Source of the DNA: JBGSKY01 sp041740995
Lineage (GTDB): Bacteria > Planctomycetota > Planctomycetia > Pirellulales > Pirellulaceae
Assembly: GCA_041740995.1 (NCBI GenBank)
Contig: JBGSKY010000170.1
Coordinates: 1 to 52,116 of the forward strand
Length of the DNA: 52,116 nucleotides
Direction of reading: 5' to 3'
Both the position numbers and the translations under genes were made by a program. The number at the start of each line of letters is the position of its first letter. Positions within the stretch are counted from its first letter, which is position 1. The notes under the pieces are model-generated. The model had not been told where the DNA came from. It saw only the letters and a program-made list of their open reading frames with translations, and searched no databases. This document shows, piece by piece, positions 1 through 7,537 of this stretch.

Positions 1-2635
1 ACAATGAGGTGAACAGAAGAAACTGCTGTTCAATTTCAACGTCAACATCTGAAGGAACTGGCGTTGGCCAGTCCGCTTTGATTATGAACTTTGATGCAGG
101 TTGCAACGTCTGCTGATCACGAACGGGATGCAACGCATTAATTTCCTGCCAAATTGCTTCGGTTACAAAAGGCATAATTGGATGAAGCAAACGGAGCAAT
201 TGGTCGAGTGCATGAGCGAGCACGCGCTGAACGACCGGTCGAGACTGTTCCTCCTGCATTCGCGGTTTTGCGATCTCAAGATAGTTACTGCAGAAATCGT
301 CCCACGCGAAATCGTAGATCGCTCGCGCTGCGTCGGCGTACTGATACTTTTTGATTGCCGCTGTCATTGTTTGGTTGACGCTCGATAACCTCGACAGCAA
401 CCAACGATCTTCCAAAGCTAAATTTGTACGATCGATTTTTGCTGGAGTGTAATCTTCCAGGTTCATCATCGTGAAACGGGCGGCGTTCCACAGTTTGTTG
501 CAGAAGTTTCGCGCGGTTTCGAAGCGCTCACTGACCACCGGTGCCTTCGCAAGCGCTTTGTCATCGGCTTTCTCCGCCCACTGGGTAGAAAACTCTTTTC
601 CGCATTTATCGCATTTGACTCTCGGCAATTGTCGATTTTGTTTCGTTTGATTGACCAGCGCTTCACAGTGCGGGCATTCAAACTGAACCGGCATTCGAAC
701 GTCTTGTGTTTCCGTCGTCAGCCAGCACAATCCGAAACGCAGCGCGTCGGCCCCGAATTTATCGATCACGTCGAGTGGATCGACACCGTTGCCTTTGCTC
801 TTGGACATCGTTTCGCCATAGCCATCCAGAATCTTGGGATGGATAAAGACTTCCGAGAATGGAACTTGCCCGGTGTTATTGAGCCCCATCAGAACCATTC
901 TCGCGACCCATAACGTGATGATGTCTCGGGAAGTGATCAACGTGTTGGTAGGATAAAAGTAGTTCAGTGCATCGGTTTGTTCTGGCCAACCAAGCGTTGA
1001 ATGTGGCCACAGAGCAGAAGAGAACCAAGTATCCAAAACGTCACTTTGGCGGACGAAGCCAAGCGATTCTATTTTAGTCACCAACTCTTCATTGCCGCCC
1101 CGAAGCGAGACATGCAAAATCGTTTCGGATTCGGCATTGGCCACAATTTCGCCAGCGTACTCACCCTCCAAACGATTGATCAGCTTGAACGACGCGGCTA
1201 GGTCTTTGCTCGACGCGTACTCTTGCGTCCAAATCGGAATTTGGTGGCCCCACCATAATTGACGTCCAACTGGCCAATCGCGTTTTTCACTTAGCCAATC
1301 AACGTAACCTTTGGCGTATCGAGTCGGGAAGATTTTGACTTGATCGTTTTCAACGGCGTCGATCGCAGACTGGGCGAGTTTATCCATTCGAACGAACCAT
1401 TGGTCTGCCAGGAAAGGCTCGATGGCTGTCTTGCTGCGATCAGAATGCGCCAGATCAATTTCGCGATCTTCAACTTGGTCAAGCAGCTCCATCGCTTCTA
1501 GATCGGCGACGATTTTGGTTCGCGCTGCCTGAGTCGAAAGCCCTTGATAGCTGCCACCGTGCTCATTCAAACGGCCGTCGGTGTTCAGGATATTGATCAT
1601 CGGCAAGCTCTGTCGCAAACCGACTTCGTAGTCATTTGGATCGTGTGCCGGCGTAATTTTTACGCAGCCCGAGCCCATTTCCGGCTTAGCCCAGACGTCA
1701 GCAATTAGCGGAATCGTCCGGCCCGTCAACGGCAGTTCCAGCATACGACCATCGGTCGCCATCTTTGCCAGTTGAATAAGACCCGGCAACATTGTTCGGC
1801 GTCGCTCCTGGATCTGTTCGAGCTGTTGTCCGATCGCGGGCGCATCCTTTTCCGAAGCGTTGGCGAGTCGTTCGGTCAATTGAACTTGCAATCGATCGAG
1901 CTCGGCTGCCGGATCGGGATGAACGGCCACCGCCGTGTCGCCGAGCAGAGTTTCGGGACGAGTAGTTGCGATGATCACGAACTTCGGTTCACCCGCTTTT
2001 GGGCTCACAACCGGATACCGAATATGCCAAAAATGTCCTTTGACGGTCTCGTGAAAAACTTCGTCATCGCTGACCGCTGTTTGCAGAAACGTATCCCAGT
2101 TGACCAACCTTTTTCCGCGGTATATTAAATCTTGGCGGAACAAATCGAAGAATGTCGCTTGGACAGCGGTTGCGCATTGGTCATCGAGCGTGAAACGGGT
2201 ACGACGCCAATCGCAAGAGCAGCCCATGCGTTTGAGCTGATCGAGGATTCGCTTTTCATATTGATCTTTCCATGCCCAAATACGTTGCACGAGAGCTTCG
2301 CGGCCTAGATCGTGCCGAGTGATATTCTCCTGTTCTTTCAAGCGTCGCTCGACAACCGCTTGCGTTGCAATCCCAGCGTGGTCGGTCCCAGGAATCCACA
2401 ACGCTTCGTAGCCCATCATGCGATGAAGGCGAATTTGAATGTCTTGCAATGTGTTGTTCAACGCGTGCCCCAAGTGCAGCGCGCCGGTCACGTTGGGAGG
2501 CGGAATGACGATCGTGAAAGGCTTCTTGTCAGGATTGATCTCTGCGTCGAAGCAGCCTTCCTCCAGCCATTGGCCGTAGATTTGGCCGCTGCGAGCGACA
2601 TAGTCAAAACGATTCGGGATGTTTTCTGCGCTCAT
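1..2635 (-). CDS. valS: Valyl-tRNA synthetase, 3' end beyond the window
   Basis: Class I aminoacyl-tRNA synthetase that charges tRNA-Val in the cytoplasm. Reading leftward from the ATG at 2633-2635, the product begins MSAENIPNRFDYVA and has the PPPNVTGALHLGHAL segment, with the HIGH-type HLGH near residues 54-57 (about 2465-2476). The KMSKS loop appears as TMSKSKGNG near residue 610 (about 797-811). It is followed by a Cys-x2-Cys...Cys-x2-Cys insertion (602-676), then the anticodon-binding start RNFCNKLWNAARF. About 878 codons lie in the window. The C-terminal coiled coil expected for the family (about 950 residues in E. coli) would lie beyond the left edge. It is the next gene after cimA on the same strand, 133 bases downstream. 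No strong ribosome-binding site is visible. Identification is secure. Confidence 0.96.
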   Translation of the reverse strand, partial: MSAENIPNRFDYVARSGQIYGQWLEEGCFDAEINPDKKPFTIVIPPPNVTGALHLGHALNNTLQDIQIRLHRMMGYEALWIPGTDHAGIATQAVVERRLKEQENITRHDLGREALVQRIWAWKDQYEKRILDQLKRMGCSCDWRRTRFTLDDQCATAVQATFFDLFRQDLIYRGKRLVNWDTFLQTAVSDDEVFHETVKGHFWHIRYPVVSPKAGEPKFVIIATTRPETLLGDTAVAVHPDPAAELDRLQVQLTERLANASEKDAPAIGQQLEQIQERRRTMLPGLIQLAKMATDGRMLELPLTGRTIPLIADVWAKPEMGSGCVKITPAHDPNDYEVGLRQSLPMINILNTDGRLNEHGGSYQGLSTQAARTKIVADLEAMELLDQVEDREIDLAHSDRSKTAIEPFLADQWFVRMDKLAQSAIDAVENDQVKIFPTRYAKGYVDWLSEKRDWPVGRQLWWGHQIPIWTQEYASSKDLAASFKLINRLEGEYAGEIVANAESETILHVSLRGGNEELVTKIESLGFVRQSDVLDTWFSSALWPHSTLGWPEQTDALNYFYPTNTLITSRDIITLWVARMVLMGLNNTGQVPFSEVFIHPKILDGYGETMSKSKGNGVDPLDVIDKFGADALRFGLCWLTTETQDVRMPVQFECPHCEALVNQTKQNRQLPRVKCDKCGKEFSTQWAEKADDKALAKAPVVSERFETARNFCNKLWNAARFTMMNLEDYTPAKIDRTNLALEDRWLLSRLSSVNQTMTAAIKKYQYADAARAIYDFAWDDFCSNYLEIAKPRMQEEQSRPVVQRVLAHALDQLLRLLHPIMPFVTEAIWQEINALHPVRDQQTLQPASKFIIKADWPTPVPSDVDVEIEQQFLLFTSL
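602..676 (-). other. Zinc-ribbon-like insertion coded inside valS
   Basis: Codons for ECPHCE and KCDKCGKEF give two CxxC knuckles about 21 residues apart. They sit between the KMSKS-type loop and the anticodon-binding helix, where the usual synthetase runs directly from DIRF to RNFCNKLW. The added stretch is roughly 45 residues. The spacing suits one bound zinc. Zinc binding and function are inferred, not shown. Confidence 0.7.
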
Positions 2636-2706
2636 CTTTGCTTAATTTCTTTATCGCGAATTTTCGAGTCTCGGTGAGGCTCGGCGGAGTGATGCAAGGT
2701 TAAACC

Positions 2707-2729
2707 GTAGCGAATGTCGCCAAGACTTT
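2707..2729. repeat. Short dispersed intergenic motif, copy 1
   Basis: In the 133-base gap between valS and cimA, the pattern GTAGC-N2-A-N2-TCGCC-N4-CT occurs. The same pattern begins the inverted-repeat element at 13388-13453. Two related intergenic copies suggest a dispersed element, but the match is short. Confidence 0.35.
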
Positions 2730-2768
2730 AGACTCACTGAGAACACAAACTGTTTCGCGGCGTTGTTT

Positions 2769-4430
2769 TCAAATCTTGCCGTCGATTTTGTGAAGTTTGT
2801 ATTCGACTGCATCGACCAACGCCAGCCAGCTTGCTTCGATGATATTTTCGCTGACGCCGATTGTACGCCAAGTTCCTGATTCGTCCTCGGTCTCGATATT
2901 GACCCGAATTCGGGCGGCTGTCCCCGCTTCGCCATTCACCACGCGGACTTTGTAGTCGACCAAACGCATCGTATCAAGCGTCGGATAGAAGTCCTTCAAC
3001 GCTTTGCGAAGCGCGAAGTCTAACGCGTTTACCGGCCCATCGCCCTGAGCCGCTTCGAATCGAAATTCGCTCTTTACCGAAACGTTGACGACCGCCTCAG
3101 CATAAACGCCCTTGGCCGGCACGTTCGCATCGCCCGCATCGACGCGATACTTTAGAACGTCGAAGTGTGGCGTGAACCGACCTGCACAACGTTGGACCAG
3201 CAAATCAAACGATGCCTCGGCAGCTTCGTATTGGTAGCCATCGTTTTCCAAGCGTACGATTTCGTTGAGGATTTTTGCCTGCAGCGTTTTGTCCTCGGCA
3301 ATCTCACGACCAGCCAAGGCGACGATATTTGAACGGCCAGAAAGCTCGCTGACCAAGATTCGGCGTTCGTTGCCGACTAACGCTGGATCCATGTGTTCGT
3401 AGGTCGAAGCCGCCTTGTTGATCGCGTGAACGTGCATGCCTCCCTTGTGCGCGAACGCGCTAGTACCAACAAACGGTTGGCCGTTACGAAGCTGCAGATT
3501 GGCAATTTCATAAACATATCGCGACAATTCAGTCAACTGAGCCAGCGACGACAAGCAGTTCAGCTTGAACGACTTCTTCTTGAACGCAAGGTTGGAAATG
3601 ACAGCGACCAAATCTGCGTTGCCACATCGTTCGCCGATGCCGTTGATTGTCCCTTGAACTTGATCGCATCCAGCATCGATTGCCGCCAACGAATTGGCCG
3701 TCGCTAGATCGCCATCGTTGTGGCAATGAATACCTAGCTGGGCGTTGGTCGCCGCGATCGCAGACTTAGCGGCTCGCACAATTTCTGTCACTTCGTCCGG
3801 CAGAGTGCCGCCGTTAGTATCACACATCACAATCCATTTCGCACCGGCAGCGGCGGCGCTATAAATCGTTTTCAAGGCATATTCTGGATTCGCCTTATAG
3901 CCATCAAAGAAATGTTCCGCGTCGTAGACAACGTCGGCATGCTGGGCCAGAAACGCAACGCTCTCGGCAATCATCGCAATGTTTTCGTCCAGCGACACAT
4001 TGAGCACATCGGTGGCGTGAAAGTCCCAAGATTTGCCGACGACGGTCAGCACGGGACAGCCCGCTGCGACAAGCGCCTTCATTCCCGGATCGTCCTCAGC
4101 TTTGACTCCTTTGCGACGGGTCATACCGAAAGCGGCGATTCTGGATTTGCCCAGTTTCAAATTTTTTACCCGCTGAAAGAACTGCAAATCCTTCTCGTTA
4201 GACAGTGGATAACCGCCTTCGATCATATCGATGCCAAAGTCGGATAAACGTTGAGCGATATTCAGTTTGTCTTGAAGTGAAAGTGACACGCCTTCGCCTT
4301 GCGTTCCATCACGAAGTGTGGTGTCGTAGATCAGAATCGATCGCATCGTGGAATCTTTCATCGAGGATTCATCAGTTTTGCTGGTCGCAGGTTTCGACGA
4401 GGTGTTCACGGCAGCGGTTGAAGTTGGCAT
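2769..4430 (-). CDS. cimA: (R)-citramalate synthase
   Basis: Condenses pyruvate with acetyl-CoA to citramalate, the first step of the threonine-independent route to isoleucine. The 553-residue product has the DRE-TIM fold signature DTTLRDGTQGEG near residue 36, EGGYPLSN, the metal-site segment HCHNDGDLATANS, NGIGERCGNADL and HKGGMHVHAI. These are followed by a C-terminal LeuA-type allosteric domain (about residues 400-550) that normally senses the end product. Length and motifs fit the CimA family better than 2-isopropylmalate or homocitrate synthase, though the substrate is inferred. The start at 4430 is the first ATG; an internal ATG (MRSILIYDTTLRDG) is an alternative that would trim about 28 residues. 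A leader peptide and terminator hairpin lie directly upstream on the same strand, suggesting attenuation by isoleucyl-tRNA supply. Confidence 0.93.
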   Translation of the reverse strand: MPTSTAAVNTSSKPATSKTDESSMKDSTMRSILIYDTTLRDGTQGEGVSLSLQDKLNIAQRLSDFGIDMIEGGYPLSNEKDLQFFQRVKNLKLGKSRIAAFGMTRRKGVKAEDDPGMKALVAAGCPVLTVVGKSWDFHATDVLNVSLDENIAMIAESVAFLAQHADVVYDAEHFFDGYKANPEYALKTIYSAAAAGAKWIVMCDTNGGTLPDEVTEIVRAAKSAIAATNAQLGIHCHNDGDLATANSLAAIDAGCDQVQGTINGIGERCGNADLVAVISNLAFKKKSFKLNCLSSLAQLTELSRYVYEIANLQLRNGQPFVGTSAFAHKGGMHVHAINKAASTYEHMDPALVGNERRILVSELSGRSNIVALAGREIAEDKTLQAKILNEIVRLENDGYQYEAAEASFDLLVQRCAGRFTPHFDVLKYRVDAGDANVPAKGVYAEAVVNVSVKSEFRFEAAQGDGPVNALDFALRKALKDFYPTLDTMRLVDYKVRVVNGEAGTAARIRVNIETEDESGTWRTIGVSENIIEASWLALVDAVEYKLHKIDGKI

Positions 4431-4454
4431 TTTTGGCGTTGTTCTTAATCTAAC

Positions 4455-4493
4455 AAAAAACCCTCACAAATCGGAATGTCCGTTCTGCGAGGG
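4455..4493 (-). terminator. Rho-independent terminator (attenuator) ahead of cimA
   Basis: On the minus strand the arms CCCTCGCA (4486-4493) and TGTGAGGG (4461-4468) form 8 pairs with one G-U. Inside them a second stem CGGA-CAT-TCCG stacks. Six T follow (4455-4460). It lies between the leader peptide stop and the cimA start, so it would cut off cimA transcription. The bases 4486-4494 can alternatively pair with 4526-4534 in the leader, 8 of 9 positions, with one U-U mismatch. Confidence 0.85.
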
Positions 4494-4523
4494 TCGAAGT
4501 TTTTAATTGTCTCTGAAAGACGT

Positions 4524-4589
4524 TCACCCACGCATCACCGGTCCAATACCGGCTTCAATAATCACAATGCTTGGGGTTTGAATGGTCAT
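4524..4589 (-). CDS. Ile/Val-rich attenuator leader peptide of cimA
   Basis: A 21-codon reading frame starting ATG at 4587-4589 and ending TGA at 4524-4526, about 94 bases upstream of cimA. Five codons are isoleucine, all ATT, and two are valine. Codons 8 to 11 read Ile-Val-Ile-Ile. Its stop codon overlaps the segment UGCGUGGGU (4526-4534), which is complementary to the 5' arm of the terminator. The expected behaviour is classical. Stalling at the Ile cluster leaves the segment free to form an antiterminator, so cimA is read. Translation to the stop masks it, so the terminator forms. No clear Shine-Dalgarno site is visible. The peptide is too short for homology, so the call rests on composition, position and RNA pairing. 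Confidence 0.78.
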   Translation of the reverse strand: MTIQTPSIVIIEAGIGPVMRG

Positions 4590-4615
4590 ATTGTTTTTCG
4601 AAGCGTTTAACTCAT

Positions 4616-4675
4616 TAGCGGAACGGCGCAAGCCGTCCGTTCTTCTTTTTTTCGTCAACGGAACGGTGCAAACCG
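4616..4675 (+). repeat. Paired GNRA-loop hairpins, dispersed element
   Basis: Two hairpins in tandem: ACGGC-GCAA-GCCGT (4623-4636) and CGGT-GCAA-ACCG (4664-4675). The first copy, with flanks TAGCGGAACGGCGCAAGCCG, matches the elements near 36.6 kb. The second has a changed stem that still pairs. They lie in the divergent gap between cimA and glgP and could be untranslated leader of glgP. Confidence 0.6.
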
Positions 4676-4914
4676 CTACCGATTTTGTTTTCGATCGACT
4701 GCGGAACTCGCTTACTATCTCGACGCCAGATTATCGCCGGAGGTTCGCGGCTGTCAATCCGACGCATTTCGACGATTGGAATTCCGTCACAAAATCGCGT
4801 TTTCAATTTACGAAAGCTTCTTGGAATCGATTCTCGACAAATCAATCGCTGTCGGTGACAATACCCGCGTTCCTCTCGGACAAATTGCTAAGAGAAAATA
4901 GAATAGACGAAAAA

Positions 4915-7395
4915 ATGGCAAAACCAACTTCCAACGTATTAGAAGCCAACGATTCCGAAGCAACCGAGCTGCTCGCACCATTGAGCAAAGAGTTGCGTCG
5001 ACACTTGTTTTACACGCTTGGACATCATGACCAGGATGTTACGCCAAATTACTATTACCGCGCCCTGGCGATCGCCGTTCGAGATCGGGTAACTCAATAT
5101 TGGCGAAACACTCGGCAGCGTTTCGCTGACACCGATCAACGCCGAGTCCATTATTTTTCGCTTGAGTTTCTGCTCGGCCGTTCGCTCAACAACGCAATTC
5201 AAAATCTCGATCTCGACGAAGATGCGCGTAAGGCGTTGATGCAATATGGTTTGGAACTGGAAGAAATCGCTGAAGAAGAACAAGACGCGGGACTGGGCAA
5301 CGGCGGCCTGGGACGACTGGCGGCCTGTTTTCTTGATAGCTGTGCGAACCTGCAATTGCCAGTCGTCGGCTACGGCATCCGCTACGAATTTGGGATGTTC
5401 CATCAACGGGTCGAAGGCGGACGGCAAGTCGAAGCACCCGATCATTGGTTGCGCGACGGTAACTTGTGGGAAATCGAACGGGCGGAAGATTCACGCACGA
5501 TCCAGTTTTTCGGTCACACGGAACGCTATTTCGATGACAATGGCAAAGCTTGCAGCCGTTGGGTCGACACGCAAAATATCCTGGCTGTACCGTATGACAT
5601 GCCGATTCCCGGCTACAAGAATGAGACAGTCAATACGTTACGTCTCTGGAAAGCCGAAGCGACTGACGTGTTTGACTTGCAAGAATTCAACTCTGGGAGT
5701 TACACCGAAGCGGTTGCAGAAAAAAATTCTGCCGAACAAATCTCAATGGTTCTCTACCCGAACGATTCCAGCGAGAATGGCAAAGAGCTGCGACTCAAGC
5801 AACAATACTTTTTGGTCTCAGCCAGTCTCCAAGACGTGCTGGCGAACTGGATCGAAAAGAATGGAAACGATTTCACCGATTTTGCCAAACAGAATTGTTT
5901 CCAGCTTAACGATACCCATCCCGCTTCGTCCGTTCCCGAGTTAATGCGTCTGCTCATGGACGAGCATAAATTGGAATGGGACAAGGCGTGGGAGATCACA
6001 TCAAGTTGCATGGCCTACACGAACCATACGTTGTTGCCTGAAGCATTGGAGCGTTGGTCAGTGGCTCTCTTCAGCCGCTTGCTGCCCCGTTTGTTGGAAA
6101 TTATCTACGAAATCAACGAGCGATTTTTGGCAATGGTGGCCAAGGCTCATCCAGGTGACATCGAGTTGCGTCGTCGCGTTTCGCTGGTCGAGGAAGGGCA
6201 TCAGCCGCACATTCGAATGGCGTATCTTTCGATCGTCGGCAGTTTCTCGGTCAACGGCGTGGCGAAACTACACACCGATCTGCTCAAGGAAGGCTTGTTC
6301 GCCGATTTTTGTGAGATCTGGCCCAACAAATTTAACAACAAAACCAACGGCGTAACCCAGCGTCGCTGGCTTTCGCACTGCAACCCTGGTCTTCGAGATC
6401 TGCTCAACGAATCGATTGGGACCGAATGGGAATCCGATCTAACTGAGATGACGAAGCTGATTCCGATGGCCGACGACGCGGCGTTTCGCAAGAAATGGGC
6501 GGCGGTGAAGTTGGCTAATAAACGACGACTGATCGATTACATCAAAACGAATACGGACGTCGAGTTCATGGAGAACGCGATGTTCGATGTGCAAGTCAAA
6601 CGAATCCACGAATATAAACGCCAGTTGCTCAACGTGCTGCACGTCATCCATCTCTACGATCGCATCCGTCGCGGAGAGACCAAAGGCATGGTTCCGCGTT
6701 GCGTATTAATCGGTGGCAAAGCGGCCCCAGGCTATCACGTTGCCAAATTGATAGTGAAGCTGATCAATAATGTCGCTGCCACCATCAATGCTGACCCGGC
6801 AACTAAAGGTCTGCTGCGCTTGCTCTTTTTGCCGAACTATCGCGTCTCGTCGATGGAAGTTATCTGCCCAGGTACCGAGTTGTCAGAACAAATTTCAACC
6901 GCTGGCAAGGAAGCATCCGGGACCGGCAATATGAAGTTCATGATGAACGGCGCTTTGACAATTGGAACGCTTGACGGTGCCAATATAGAAATTCGTGATC
7001 ATGCCGGTGCCGAGAACTTTTTTCTTTTCGGCTTAGATGCGGCTCAAGTAATCGAGGCGAAAAAGACTTACGACCCCAACGCCATCATCGCTGGCGACGA
7101 AGATATTCGCCGCTTGATGGAAATGCTCGAAGGTGGCATGTTCAATCAAACCGAGCCAGGTATTTTCGATTTATTAGCTTCGGGACTGCGAAACCCGCAT
7201 GAACAGTGGGTTTCGATCGCCGATTTGCGGAGCTACATTGATGCCCAGCAAGTTGCGTCGACAACTTACATGGATCAAGACAAATGGAACCGAATGAGTA
7301 TTTTGAATTCGGCCAATAGTGGTTGGTTTTCGAGCGATCGAACGATTCAACAATATGCTGACGAAATTTGGCACGCCAAGCCATTGCAGAAGTAA
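4915..7395 (+). CDS. glgP: Glycogen/alpha-glucan phosphorylase
   Basis: Releases glucose-1-phosphate from storage glucan using pyridoxal phosphate, in the cytoplasm. The 826-residue product from ATG 4915 has the family length (about 800-840). It shows HYFSLEFLLGRSLNNA, the glycine-rich GLGNGGLGRLAACFLDS, NDTHPA, KFNNKTNGVTQRRWL and the cofactor lysine in GTGNMKFMMNGALTIGTLDG near residue 672. The frame is open back to 4582, but that extension has no family similarity and runs over the cimA leader, so the internal ATG was chosen. The ribosome-binding site is weak. Divergent from cimA. Downstream is a nested hairpin element, then recG on the same strand. Identification is secure. Confidence 0.96.
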   Translation: MAKPTSNVLEANDSEATELLAPLSKELRRHLFYTLGHHDQDVTPNYYYRALAIAVRDRVTQYWRNTRQRFADTDQRRVHYFSLEFLLGRSLNNAIQNLDLDEDARKALMQYGLELEEIAEEEQDAGLGNGGLGRLAACFLDSCANLQLPVVGYGIRYEFGMFHQRVEGGRQVEAPDHWLRDGNLWEIERAEDSRTIQFFGHTERYFDDNGKACSRWVDTQNILAVPYDMPIPGYKNETVNTLRLWKAEATDVFDLQEFNSGSYTEAVAEKNSAEQISMVLYPNDSSENGKELRLKQQYFLVSASLQDVLANWIEKNGNDFTDFAKQNCFQLNDTHPASSVPELMRLLMDEHKLEWDKAWEITSSCMAYTNHTLLPEALERWSVALFSRLLPRLLEIIYEINERFLAMVAKAHPGDIELRRRVSLVEEGHQPHIRMAYLSIVGSFSVNGVAKLHTDLLKEGLFADFCEIWPNKFNNKTNGVTQRRWLSHCNPGLRDLLNESIGTEWESDLTEMTKLIPMADDAAFRKKWAAVKLANKRRLIDYIKTNTDVEFMENAMFDVQVKRIHEYKRQLLNVLHVIHLYDRIRRGETKGMVPRCVLIGGKAAPGYHVAKLIVKLINNVAATINADPATKGLLRLLFLPNYRVSSMEVICPGTELSEQISTAGKEASGTGNMKFMMNGALTIGTLDGANIEIRDHAGAENFFLFGLDAAQVIEAKKTYDPNAIIAGDEDIRRLMEMLEGGMFNQTEPGIFDLLASGLRNPHEQWVSIADLRSYIDAQQVASTTYMDQDKWNRMSILNSANSGWFSSDRTIQQYADEIWHAKPLQK

Positions 7396-7424
7396 ATTTC
7401 GTAAGCGGAGTTTGCGTAAATAAA

Positions 7425-7500
7425 GTAGCCGGCACACTCAGTGTGCATTTTGCTTTCGTATGTGAAAACCAAGCCACCGCACTTGGCAAGTGCCTACTAC
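7425..7500. repeat. Nested inverted-repeat element between glgP and recG
   Basis: An outer pair GTAG-N2-GGCAC (7425-7435) and GTGCC-N2-CTAC (7490-7500) encloses two inner hairpins. These are GCACACT-c-AGTGTGC (7432-7446), followed by a moderately T-rich run, and GCACTTG-g-CAAGTGC (7479-7493). It probably ends glgP transcripts. The nested layout looks like a mobile palindromic intergenic element. Confidence 0.55.
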
Positions 7501-7537
7501 TTTGAAAAACGAGAGACTCGCATAGAAATTTTCCATC

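Noticed and set aside
4455..4589. T-box riboswitch ahead of cimA
   Set aside because: No T-box sequence or specifier-loop architecture is visible, while a leader peptide with Ile codons explains the site.
4582..4914. N-terminal extension of glgP by 111 residues
   Set aside because: No family similarity, runs across the cimA leader on the other strand, and a normal-length phosphorylase starts at ATG 4915.
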